DNA of 41,576 nucleotides. Source: Pseudomonadota bacterium. GTDB taxonomy: Bacteria > Myxococcota_A > Polyangia > Polyangiales > JAFGIB01. This document shows positions 9,431 to 16,895 of the stretch, piece by piece. The number at the start of each line of letters is the position of its first letter. Within the stretch, counting starts at the first letter, position 1. The notes under the pieces were generated by a model. That model worked only from the letters and a program-made list of their open reading frames with translations. It was not told where the DNA came from and did not search any database. The stretch spans positions 1 through 41,576 of the forward strand of contig JADGRE010000024.1 in assembly GCA_017881185.1 (NCBI GenBank), given 5' to 3'. Both the position numbers and the translations under genes were made by a program.

Positions 9431-11467
9431 TCAGCGACCGGAGTGAGCGCTGCCGAGCTGTTCGTTGAGCCGATCGATTTGGGTGCGCGCGATGTTGGCT
9501 TGCGCTCCGCTCGGCTCGTGCGACAGGTAGCTCTGGTACGCTCTGAGCGCTTCGCGCAGCTTGCCCATGCGGCGGTACGCGTCGCCCAGCCCGATGAACG
9601 CCTCAGAGTTGCCCGCGCGCGTTGCAGGCAGGAAATGCTCGATCGCCAGCGCTGGCCGGCCCTTTTCGAGCGCGACGTAGCCCAGCCCGGTATGTGCCGA
9701 CGCGGACATCGGGTGCACGAACAACGCTTGCTCGAACAGCCGTTGCGCCGTGGTGACTTCGCCTCGCTCGAGCATGGCCTTGCCGCGCGCGATGTACGCC
9801 TCGTAGGTCATGGGCTCGTTGAGCTCGGCCGCCGCGGCGGCCTTCCTCGCCGCTGCTGCGCTGCTGCCCGCGTCGGTGCCTGCGTCGCTGCCGCTCGCGC
9901 TCGCTGCCGGTCGATCGAGCTCCTGCTCCACCGCGGCGATGCCGGGATGGCTGCGATCGCGCATGGCCACTGCATTCAGATGATAGCGCGCGCCGGCGGC
10001 GTCAGCGTCGGCCACGAGCGCGCGCGCCAGCAGCAAGCGTGTGCGGATGCACTCGGGTTCTTGCGCGACGGCCTGCGACGCGAGCTTGAGTCCGGCGCGC
10101 AGGTCGCCGCCGGCTTCATCGACCGCGAGCAACGCCGCGACCCGCAGGGTCTCGGCGCTCGCGACACTTTCGGTGGCCCGTGCCCGATCCAGCTCGGAGC
10201 GTGCCGCAACGAGGTTGCCCGTCAGCCGCAACGCGTCGGCCAGCGCCACCTCGGCTTCTTCGTTGCCCGGATTCTTGCGGGCGGCCGTCTCACCATAGCG
10301 CTTGGCTTGCTCCGCAAGCTGTCGCTGCTCTTTGTCGAGCGCCAAGGCTTCGGAGTGGCGGTCGAGATCTTTGCTGGTGTTGCCGGCAGCGCCCAACGTC
10401 TTGCCCTTCCACACCAGCTCTTGCGCCCACACGGCGTAGACGCGCGAGACCGAGCTCAAGATGTGTGGGTCGCTCTCGTGGAACGCCAGCGCCTTGACGT
10501 ACTCGGTGATGGCATCTTGAAAGTGTTGAATGCGATGCGTCGCGAACGCGGCGTCGCCGCGCGCCACGAACTCCGCCGTGGGATCTTGTTGCGCTGCCGG
10601 ATGCATGCGCTGCTGCATGGTTGGCCACAGCAACCAGCCGCCAATGGCGGCGCAGGCGCCAAGCACGAGCAGCGCCCACACCCACGACAGCGAGCGCGGC
10701 GTGCGCTGGCTAGGCGTGGAGGCTTCACGCGCTGCCGCCGTTGGGCGTGCAGGTGCAGGTTCGCTCGTCACTGCGCGCAAGCGCGAGGTCGCGGCTGCAT
10801 CGAGTTCGCTGCCTGCGCCGCTGGGGGGAGCGGCAGCTGCGGTGCCAGCGTCCGACTCGTGCAACGCGCCGGCGCGTCCGCGTCCTTCGACATCGACCTC
10901 ACCGCCGAGCGACTCGAAGCGCAGCGGTTGGCGCGGCGTGTTGATGCGCGCGCGACCTGCTGCTGGTGGCTCCGGTGGGCCCGACGGGCCCGATGGCGCA
11001 GCTGGCGCAGTCGGCGTGGGCGGCGGCACCGAGCCGACACCGCGCGGCAGCGTGGGTTGCGGTGGCGGTGGCGGTGGGTTGCTCGCCCGCAGGCCCAGCT
11101 CCGGCACCGTGGCGCGCCTGCGCCGCTGCGCGGGACGATCGGAACCCGGGAAGAAGTCCCTCAGCTCTTCGATCTCGCCGAGCTTCTTCCAGGCCTTGCC
11201 GGTGCGCGACACTTCGTCGTCACGCGCGAAGGCGGCTTCGCCGATCAGGCGGGTGAGATCCGCCAGCGAGCCCAGGCGATGAATCGAGCCGTCACCGCGG
11301 CGCACCGTCCACGGGTGTTTCTCTTGCGTCGATTCGACCGGCGCCTGCGGCTTGTAGACCTTGAAGAGATGACCACACTGCGTGCACTTGACCGTCGTAC
11401 CGCGCGTCGAGACCAGAGCCTCCTCGAACTCGTAGTCGGTTCCACATCGGTCGCAGGTGACATCCAT
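9431..11467 (-). CDS. Zinc-ribbon, single-membrane-span TPR protein
   Basis: A 678-residue protein. Residues 1-40 form an MJ0042-type zinc ribbon with C5, C8, C28 and C31. Residues ~52-106 (WTVRRGDGSIHRLGSLADL...LRDFF) resemble a GYF/DUF4339-like adaptor segment found after this ribbon in myxobacterial proteins. A Pro/Ala-rich linker (107-258), one membrane helix (about 261-281) and TPR repeats to the C-terminus follow. The arrangement puts the ribbon in the cytoplasm and the TPRs in the periplasm if it inserts N-in. Similar layouts occur in myxobacterial envelope and gliding proteins such as AgmX; a function here is not established. The ATG at 11467 is chosen because the zinc ribbon starts at residue 5; upstream codons in frame overlap deoC antisense and look non-coding. 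It may lead an operon with sppA and the giant TPR gene. Confidence 0.85.
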   Translation of the reverse strand: MDVTCDRCGTDYEFEEALVSTRGTTVKCTQCGHLFKVYKPQAPVESTQEKHPWTVRRGDGSIHRLGSLADLTRLIGEAAFARDDEVSRTGKAWKKLGEIEELRDFFPGSDRPAQRRRRATVPELGLRASNPPPPPPQPTLPRGVGSVPPPTPTAPAAPSGPSGPPEPPAAGRARINTPRQPLRFESLGGEVDVEGRGRAGALHESDAGTAAAAPPSGAGSELDAAATSRLRAVTSEPAPARPTAAAREASTPSQRTPRSLSWVWALLVLGACAAIGGWLLWPTMQQRMHPAAQQDPTAEFVARGDAAFATHRIQHFQDAITEYVKALAFHESDPHILSSVSRVYAVWAQELVWKGKTLGAAGNTSKDLDRHSEALALDKEQRQLAEQAKRYGETAARKNPGNEEAEVALADALRLTGNLVAARSELDRARATESVASAETLRVAALLAVDEAGGDLRAGLKLASQAVAQEPECIRTRLLLARALVADADAAGARYHLNAVAMRDRSHPGIAAVEQELDRPAASASGSDAGTDAGSSAAAARKAAAAAELNEPMTYEAYIARGKAMLERGEVTTAQRLFEQALFVHPMSASAHTGLGYVALEKGRPALAIEHFLPATRAGNSEAFIGLGDAYRRMGKLREALRAYQSYLSHEPSGAQANIARTQIDRLNEQLGSAHSGR

Positions 11468-11569
11468 CGGACTTTGTGCGGCGTGGATCGTGCGCGTTCG
11501 GTCGCATCGGGTCAATCGTTTCCGGCGCCGAGGTGCGCTGGTGTGGGCGCATGCCCGCTGACGATCGGT

Positions 11570-11575
11570 TATGCT
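11570..11575 (+). promoter_or_regulatory. Possible -10 hexamer of deoC, leaderless spacing
   Basis: TATGCT ends 6 nt before the deoC ATG (11582), so the predicted transcription start coincides with the start codon. No Shine-Dalgarno sequence is present. A -35 element is not evident. Confidence 0.35.
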
Positions 11576-11581
11576 CGCCGC

Positions 11582-12274
11582 ATGGAAGATCCGCAGTCGA
11601 AACCGGCCTTTTTGCGCTGGTCCCCGGGTGTGCCGCTCGGCTCGGTCGTAGAGCACACCTTGCTGTCGGCCACGGCCACGCGCGCGATGGTCGAACGACA
11701 CTGCGCCGAGGCCCGCACCCACGCGCTCTTCGCGGTGTGCGTGAACCCGGTGCACGTCGTGCGCTGCGCCAACTTGCTCGTGCAAACGCCGGTGCGGCTG
11801 GTCAGCGTCGTGGGCTTTCCCCTGGGCGCGAGCGCGCGTCTGGCGAAAGCCTACGAGTGCGAGCTCGCGGTGAACGACGGCGCGCAGGAGATCGACATGG
11901 TGGTCTATCTGGGCGCGCTCAAGGCCGGCGACCGACACGCGGTGCGCGAGGACATCGAAGCGGTGGTTCAAGCTGCGGCGGGACGCCCGGTCAAGGTGAT
12001 CCTCGAGACCAGCGCGCTGAACGACGGCGAAAAGCGCCTGGGTTGTGCGCTCGCGGAAGAGGCGGGCGCCAGCTTCGTGAAGACCTCCACGGGTTTCGGT
12101 GCCGGGGGTGCGACCGTGGCCGACGTGCGCCTCTTGCGCGAAGTCGTCGGCGACCGCCTCGGCGTCAAGGCCTCGGGCGGCATCCGCGATCTCACGTTTG
12201 CACACGCCTTGCTCGAAGCAGGCGCCGATCGCATCGGCACGAGCGTCGGCGTGGCTCTGGTCACGGCCACATAG
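11582..12274 (+). CDS. deoC: Deoxyribose-phosphate aldolase
   Basis: A 230-residue TIM-barrel class I aldolase that reversibly cleaves 2-deoxyribose-5-phosphate to glyceraldehyde-3-phosphate and acetaldehyde in deoxynucleoside catabolism. Family motifs: FAVCVNPVHV, VVGFPLGAS, EIDMVVYLGALKAG, VILETSALNDGEK, the Schiff-base lysine in FVKTSTGFGAGGATV, and VKASGGIRDL near the phosphate site. Length is normal for the short bacterial type. The usual MVINIG strand is MVVYLG here, a mild variant. It is divergent from the zinc-ribbon gene (114-nt gap) and followed after 39 nt by the thioredoxin-rhodanese gene, which appears to have its own promoter. Confidence 0.93.
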   Translation: MEDPQSKPAFLRWSPGVPLGSVVEHTLLSATATRAMVERHCAEARTHALFAVCVNPVHVVRCANLLVQTPVRLVSVVGFPLGASARLAKAYECELAVNDGAQEIDMVVYLGALKAGDRHAVREDIEAVVQAAAGRPVKVILETSALNDGEKRLGCALAEEAGASFVKTSTGFGAGGATVADVRLLREVVGDRLGVKASGGIRDLTFAHALLEAGADRIGTSVGVALVTAT

Positions 12275-12278
12275 ACGC

Positions 12279-12307
12279 TTGCGGCAGCCGTGGCTCGCTC
12301 CTATGTT
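12279..12307 (+). promoter_or_regulatory. Possible promoter of the thioredoxin-rhodanese gene
   Basis: TTGCGG (12279-12284), a 17-nt spacer and TATGTT (12302-12307). The -10 ends 6 nt before the ATG at 12314, so the transcript would be leaderless. It lies right after the deoC stop codon. Confidence 0.35.
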
Positions 12308-12313
12308 GGGGCC

Positions 12314-12958
12314 ATGCCGATTCCCTTGGTGTCCGAACAAGACTTCGAGCGCGAAGTCCTGCGTTCCGGCTTGCCCGTGTTGGTCGACCTCTATGCCGAC
12401 TGGTGCCAGCCCTGCAAACAGCTGACGCCCATCTTGGAGCAGGTGGCGAGCGAGCTGTCGGGCAAGCTCAAAATCGTGCGCGTCGACATCGAGAAGAGTC
12501 AGCTGCTGGCGCGCTCGTTCCGAGTGCAGTCCATCCCCATGCTCGTGCTCATCGCGCAAGGGCGCCCGGTCGATCAGATCGTCGGCTTGGTCGACAAGCA
12601 GACCATCTTGCAGCTGGTGCAACCGGTGCTGCCGGCTGCCGCCGACGAAGTGTTGCCCAAGGATCTCGCGCAGCTCTTGCTGGCGCGCCACGTCGTGCCG
12701 GTCGACGTACGTGATGCCTCCGCATATGCGCGCTACCGCATCCCAGGCGCCGTACACATCGCCAAGGAAGACGCCATGACCCGACTGGAAGAGCTCGCGC
12801 CCACCGATGGTCGCTTGCGGGTGCTCTACGGTCGCTCCACCGACGACGCCAAAGAGCTTGCGGAGAAGGTGCGCGCTGCAGGCGTCGAAGTCGCGTTTCT
12901 CGTGGGCGGCTTTCTACACTGGGAAGCCGACGGCCTCGAAGTGGAGCGCGGCGCTTGA
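12314..12958 (+). CDS. Thioredoxin fused to a degenerate rhodanese domain
   Basis: A 214-residue protein with two domains. Residues 1-~105 are a thioredoxin with the active site WCQPC (C31, C34) and the cis-proline in SIPM (P75), so disulfide reductase activity is expected. Residues ~112-214 follow the rhodanese pattern: VVPVDVRDASAYARYRIPGA, and the end VGGFLHWEADGLEVERG. The loop that normally carries the persulfide cysteine (VxYCRSG) reads VLYGRSTDD, with Gly173 in place of Cys. The second half is therefore predicted to lack sulfurtransferase chemistry and may only bind a ligand or partner. No signal peptide, so cytoplasmic. A GTG at 12290 would add eight residues; ATG 12314 fits the thioredoxin start better. 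Its TGA overlaps the TTG start of the next gene by 4 nt. Confidence 0.88.
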   Translation: MPIPLVSEQDFEREVLRSGLPVLVDLYADWCQPCKQLTPILEQVASELSGKLKIVRVDIEKSQLLARSFRVQSIPMLVLIAQGRPVDQIVGLVDKQTILQLVQPVLPAAADEVLPKDLAQLLLARHVVPVDVRDASAYARYRIPGAVHIAKEDAMTRLEELAPTDGRLRVLYGRSTDDAKELAEKVRAAGVEVAFLVGGFLHWEADGLEVERGA

Positions 12959-13524
12959 AGAAGCAGAAGCTGCCTACGCTCGCCGGAGGCAAGCACGCGC
13001 GTTCGTCGAGCTCACGGGTGTCGTTCGCGCCGCCGGTCGAGCGCTTGGCTGCGCCGCGCTTCGTCGTGGCCGTGGTGCCGGGCGTGCGTGGCTCGCTGCC
13101 GGCGCAGTTCGCGGTGCAGCTGGTGGCGGCGCTTGCGGCCGAGGGCGCGCCGGTGTCAGCGCTGGTCAGCCACGACGAGCTCATCAGTGCGCTCGATGCC
13201 GAGATCGCGCTGGGGCAGTTGCTCGCCGCGGGCGCGCAGCAGAGCACGCGGGTGCGTGCCGACGCACCAGACTCGCGCGCCGAGCTGGCGAAGGCGCTCT
13301 CGCACATGCCTGCCGATCACCTGGTGGTCGCGCTCGGGCAGGCGCTGCCGCTCGCGTACCGACCGGCATTCTCCGTTTTGGTGACGGGTCCGCACCCGCC
13401 GGTATCGTCCGATGCCGTGGCCGCCGATCTCGTGCTGGCCACGCCCGGTGAGCGCCTCGCGACCGATCTCGCGCACGTGCTCGCTGGCCGCTTTCGTCGC
13501 GAGGCGTCCAGCAGCAGCGCTTGA
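12955..13524 (+). CDS. Unknown protein, translationally coupled to the thioredoxin-rhodanese gene
   Basis: 189 codons starting with TTG, which shares bases with the upstream TGA (TTGA overlap), a common sign of coupling. The N-terminus is basic (MKKQKLPTLAGGKHARSSSSR). Then comes an alternating hydrophobic alpha/beta-like pattern: RFVVAVVPGVRGSLPAQFAVQLVAAL, VSALVSHDEL, DHLVVALGQALPLAYRP, FSVLVTGPHPP, ADLVLATPGERLA. This resembles a Rossmann or P-loop-type core, but there is no GxxxxGK[ST] Walker A motif, so nucleotide binding cannot be claimed. No signal peptide or membrane helix is seen. I do not recognise the family. The only functional hint is its coupling to a redox protein. Confidence 0.7.
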   Translation: MKKQKLPTLAGGKHARSSSSRVSFAPPVERLAAPRFVVAVVPGVRGSLPAQFAVQLVAALAAEGAPVSALVSHDELISALDAEIALGQLLAAGAQQSTRVRADAPDSRAELAKALSHMPADHLVVALGQALPLAYRPAFSVLVTGPHPPVSSDAVAADLVLATPGERLATDLAHVLAGRFRREASSSSA

Positions 13525-13579
13525 CACCGCAGCCTGCACAAGCCACGCGACGCACGGGAACTTCCCCAGTTCAAAGCAC

Positions 13580-13608
13580 TTGTTCGGGCCCGTTCGACCG
13601 GTTAGGTT
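13580..13608 (+). promoter_or_regulatory. Possible promoter of the citrate synthase gene
   Basis: TTGTTC (13580-13585), 17-nt spacer, TAGGTT (13603-13608). A start near 13615 would give a leader of about 10 nt to ATG 13626 or 30 nt to ATG 13644. Confidence 0.3.
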
Positions 13609-13643
13609 CGAGCCCACATCACCCAATGACCCCGGCGCAGACC

Positions 13644-14789
13644 ATGAGCGATCAGAGTGCGTTTTCCCCCGGTCTGGCCAACGTACCAGCAGCCGAGTCG
13701 AGCGTTTGCTACCTCGACGGAAGCATCGGCAAGCTGCAGTACCGCGGCTATCCCATCGAAGTCCTGAGCGAGAAGAGCAGCTTCGAAGAAGTGGCGTTCT
13801 TGCTGCTCTTCGGGCACCTGCCCAAGCGCGCCGAGCTCGAGACCTTCGACCGCGAGCTGCGCCGGGCGCGCACCATCAAGTTCCGCATCATCGACATGCT
13901 GAAGCTGTTGCCCGAGAGTGGCCACCCGATGGACGCCCTGAGTGCAGCTGTCGCCGCCATGGGCATGTTCTACCCGGGCGATCACGTCCACGATCCAAAG
14001 TTCCGACGCGAGTGCGCAGTGCGCTTGGTTGCGAACCTCCCCACGGTCGTAGCCGCGTGGGAGCGCATTCGCAACGGCGACGACCCGATCCGGGCGCGTC
14101 CCGACCTCGGCCATGCTGCGAACTTCCTCTACATGCTCAGCGGTGAAGAGCCCGAGCCCCTCGTCGCGCGCACCATGGACGTCGCGATGATCCTGCACGC
14201 CGAGCACCAGATGAACGCCTCCACCTTCAGCGCGCGCGTCACCGGCTCGGCACTTGCCGACCCGTACGCAGTGGTTTCCGCTGCGGTGGGCACGCTCTCG
14301 GGCCCGCTGCACGGCGGCGCCAACGAAGAAGTGCTGAAGATGCTGCGTACGATCCCGGACAACAAAGCGTCCACCATACGTGCCTGGGCGGAAGATCGCT
14401 TGGCGCGCAAGGAGAAGATCAGCGGCTTCGGTCATCGCGAGTACAAGGTCAAAGATCCGCGCGCCACCATCTTGCAGAAGCTCTCGCAGCGCGTCTTCGA
14501 GAAGTACGGCAACACGCCCATCTACGATATCGCGACCGAGCTCGAGCGGCAGATGGCGGAGCTGGTGGGCAGCAAGGGCATCTACCCGAACGTCGATTTC
14601 TACAGCGGCATCCTCTACGAGAAGATGGGCATCGCGACCGATCTGTTCACGCCGATCTTCGCGATCGCGCGCGTCTCCGGTTGGCTCGCGCACTTGCTCG
14701 AGCAGCTGCAGAACAACCGCATCTTCCGACCGAGCCAGGTGTGGACCGGCCAGGCCGATCGCGAATTCGTAGCGCTCGACCGCCGGTAA
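13644..14789 (+). CDS. gltA: Citrate synthase
   Basis: A 381-residue enzyme of the short, dimeric-type citrate synthase family, condensing acetyl-CoA and oxaloacetate at the entry to the TCA cycle. The catalytic triad is recognisable: H223 in GPLHGGANEEV, H264 in GFGHREYK and D318 in NVDFYSG. Other family features are YRGYPIE near the N-terminus, LHAEHQMNAST, and the arginines of the CoA/citrate site near IARVSGWLAH and the C-terminus. A 2-methylcitrate synthase cannot be excluded from sequence alone, but no prp genes are nearby. An in-frame ATG at 13626 adds six residues; neither start has a good ribosome binding site. It converges with the apbE-like gene, stops 16 nt apart. Confidence 0.92.
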   Translation: MSDQSAFSPGLANVPAAESSVCYLDGSIGKLQYRGYPIEVLSEKSSFEEVAFLLLFGHLPKRAELETFDRELRRARTIKFRIIDMLKLLPESGHPMDALSAAVAAMGMFYPGDHVHDPKFRRECAVRLVANLPTVVAAWERIRNGDDPIRARPDLGHAANFLYMLSGEEPEPLVARTMDVAMILHAEHQMNASTFSARVTGSALADPYAVVSAAVGTLSGPLHGGANEEVLKMLRTIPDNKASTIRAWAEDRLARKEKISGFGHREYKVKDPRATILQKLSQRVFEKYGNTPIYDIATELERQMAELVGSKGIYPNVDFYSGILYEKMGIATDLFTPIFAIARVSGWLAHLLEQLQNNRIFRPSQVWTGQADREFVALDRR

Positions 14790-14805
14790 GCTGCAACGCT
14801 AGCGG

Positions 14806-16017
14806 TCAGTGTGCATGTTCGACCGGGGCGTATGGCGCACCTGGTGCGCTTGGCGACGGCAGCTTTCCGTCGTGCAGCGGCATGTGCCAGATCAGCTTGT
14901 CCTTGATGCCGGCGCTCGTGTAGACCCGCAGATCCTTGTCGACCATCACCACTTCCATGGGTGGGCCGGGCGCGTCTTTGAGCTTTTTCAAGGTCTTCTC
15001 CGCGCCCATGATGAACATGGCGGTGTCGACCGCGTCGCCGTAGAAGCCCGAGGGGCAAACGACAGTGACCGAAGTGGTGTGCCGGACCGGCAAGCCGGTG
15101 TGCAGGTCGATGATGTGGTGCCAACGCTCGCCGTCCTTGAAGAACGCGTGCTCGTAGTCGCCGGAGGTGGAGATCGACGCATTCTCGAGCTCGAGGAACG
15201 CGAAGTAGTCGTCCATGCGCGGGTGCTGGATGCCCACGCGCCAGGCGCGGTTGCCCTTCTTGCCGTGTACGAGCACCTGCCCGCCGCCGAAGATCATGTA
15301 GTTGGCGAGGCCAGCCTTTTGCAGAATCTCCGCCGCGCGATCGAGCGCGTAGCCCTTGGCGATGCCGCCGAGCCCCAGGCGCATGCCCTTGCGCTTGAGG
15401 TACACGGTCTGCGCTTTGTCGTCGATGACGATGTCTTGATAGCGGATCAGCGGCAGGCGTTCTTTCAGCTCTTGCGCCGTGGGCACCCGCTCTTTGCCGG
15501 GCTGGAAGGTGTAGAGGTCGTGCAGCGCGGCCCACGAGAGATCGAAGGCGCCGTCGCTCCAGCGCGAGGTCTCGTTGCCCACCTTGATGTTGATCAGCGT
15601 GTCGGGGCCGACATGCACCGGATGCAGGCCGGCGGCTTGATTGATCTGCGAAACCTCGCTGTCGTCGCGCCACTCGGAGAGCACGACCGACAAGCGTTGC
15701 ATCTCGGCCAGCGCGGCCTCGATCGGCGGGGCGGCTTTGGCCTCGGTCTCGCCGACGACCAGGATCTTGATGATGGTGCCCATCATCTCGGTGGTGCGCT
15801 CCACCTTGAGCAGGGTGTCTTGCGCGGGCGCAGGCGTGGGCGCAAGCGTGGGCGCAGTTACAGGCGCGGCCACTGGGGCAGGAGGCTTCGCGGGTGCTGG
15901 GGTAGCTCCACCCGCCTCGGCGCGTGTGTGACACGCGCATAGCCACGCGACACACAGCACAGCCGCCAGCGCCGCGACAGTCGAGATACGCCGGGTGGTG
16001 CTCGCAGGCTTGGGCAT
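14806..16017 (-). CDS. apbE: FAD:protein FMN transferase, ApbE-type lipoprotein
   Basis: A 403-residue periplasmic flavin transferase that attaches FMN from FAD to a Thr of exported target proteins (Nqr/Rnf subunits, flavin reductases). An N-terminal signal ends in the lipobox L26-C-A-C29. An Ala/Pro/Thr-rich spacer (about 38-68) follows, then the ApbE domain: MMGTIIKILV, SEWRDDSEVSQIN, LGLGGIAKGYALDRA, STSGDYEHAFF, WHHIIDLHTGLPV and the metal-site segment DAVDTAMFIMG. The SEVSQIN...GPDTL order is typical. No obvious flavin-carrying target gene is next to it. The ATG at 16017 gives the signal peptide directly; in-frame codons upstream extend into the divergent promoter region. It is divergent from the DUF4159 gene. 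Confidence 0.92.
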   Translation of the reverse strand: MPKPASTTRRISTVAALAAVLCVAWLCACHTRAEAGGATPAPAKPPAPVAAPVTAPTLAPTPAPAQDTLLKVERTTEMMGTIIKILVVGETEAKAAPPIEAALAEMQRLSVVLSEWRDDSEVSQINQAAGLHPVHVGPDTLINIKVGNETSRWSDGAFDLSWAALHDLYTFQPGKERVPTAQELKERLPLIRYQDIVIDDKAQTVYLKRKGMRLGLGGIAKGYALDRAAEILQKAGLANYMIFGGGQVLVHGKKGNRAWRVGIQHPRMDDYFAFLELENASISTSGDYEHAFFKDGERWHHIIDLHTGLPVRHTTSVTVVCPSGFYGDAVDTAMFIMGAEKTLKKLKDAPGPPMEVVMVDKDLRVYTSAGIKDKLIWHMPLHDGKLPSPSAPGAPYAPVEHAH

Positions 16018-16111
16018 GTGGAGGCCGATCGCGACGAAGCCCGCTGCGGTAGTGCGAGCGGCGGCGCTATGGTAAACGGAACGACCCCTGCGTGCCATGC
16101 CAGCGGCCCAC

Positions 16112-16891
16112 ATGAAGACGCGTCTGACGGCGGCGCTGCTGTGCGTCGGATGCCTGCTTGCGTGGCTCGGCGGCTTCAGCGTGGCTGCCCCGACCAAGGC
16201 TCACGCCATCGGCGAGCGCTCGCTGGTGGACTTGCGCTCGCTCGACTACACGGGGCGCAACCCGGCGTTGCGGCCGACGGCGATGCAGCGCCTGGCCTGG
16301 GAAGTGCGGGGGCGCACCAGCGTCGACACCAAGCTCGAGCCCACGCGCGTGCGCTTGTCCGATCCCTCGCTGTTCGAGACGCCGCTCTTGTACTGGAACG
16401 GCGATCAAGCGTTCCCGCCGCTGAGTGAGCCCGAGCTTCAGGGGCTGCGGCGCTTCGTGGAGTTCGGCGGCTTCGTCATCATCGACGACGCCGCGCCCGA
16501 CCAAGCGGGCTTCGATGCTTCGGTGCGTCGCGAGCTCGCGCGCGCGTTTGGCTCGGCCGCGCTGGTGCGCTTGCCGCAGGAGCACGTGGTGTACCGCTCG
16601 TTCTACTTGGTGTCGCGGCCGGTCGGTCGTGTGCAAGGGCCGGCGTATCTCGAAGCGGTGGAGCAGAGTGGTCGCGTGGCGGTGATCTACAGCCGGCACG
16701 ATCTCGCGGGCGCGTACGAGCGCGACAACCTCGGCAACTACAGCTTGCCAGTGTTGCCGGGCGACACCGCCCAGCGCGAGATGGCGTTTCGCCTGGGCGT
16801 GAACCTCGTGCTCTACGCGCTCTGCCTCGACTACAAAGACGACCAGGTGCACGCGCCGTTCATCATGCGGCGCTGGGCGGGGCGGCCCTGA
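16112..16891 (+). CDS. DUF4159-family exported protein
   Basis: 259 residues from ATG 16112. An N-terminal signal peptide (KTRLTAALLCVGCLLAWLGG..., predicted cleavage after a small residue near AHA) is followed by a DUF4159-like domain: LYWNGDQAFPPLSEPELQGL, RRFVEFGGFVIIDDAAP, and the end YSLPVLPGDTAQREMAFRLGVNLVLYALCLDYKDD. This family has a GATase-like fold with no known enzyme activity and usually belongs to MoxR/DUF58/BatA gene clusters of envelope function. The next gene begins 4 nt after the stop, so they form a unit. An alternative ATG at 16097 adds five residues; the TATGGT hexamer at 16068-16073 could be its -10 element. Confidence 0.85.
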   Translation: MKTRLTAALLCVGCLLAWLGGFSVAAPTKAHAIGERSLVDLRSLDYTGRNPALRPTAMQRLAWEVRGRTSVDTKLEPTRVRLSDPSLFETPLLYWNGDQAFPPLSEPELQGLRRFVEFGGFVIIDDAAPDQAGFDASVRRELARAFGSAALVRLPQEHVVYRSFYLVSRPVGRVQGPAYLEAVEQSGRVAVIYSRHDLAGAYERDNLGNYSLPVLPGDTAQREMAFRLGVNLVLYALCLDYKDDQVHAPFIMRRWAGRP

Positions 16892-16895
16892 GCCG

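Noticed and set aside
9395..11581. Long upstream extension of the deoC frame across the zinc-ribbon gene
   Set aside because: Antisense to a clear protein; DeoC homology begins just after ATG 11582.
11468..12757. Upstream extension of the zinc-ribbon protein frame
   Set aside because: Antisense to deoC and the thioredoxin fusion; the zinc ribbon begins at residue 5 from ATG 11467.
14797..14804. CGCTAGCG palindrome between citrate synthase and apbE
   Set aside because: Eight bases with no loop; too short to terminate or to call an operator.
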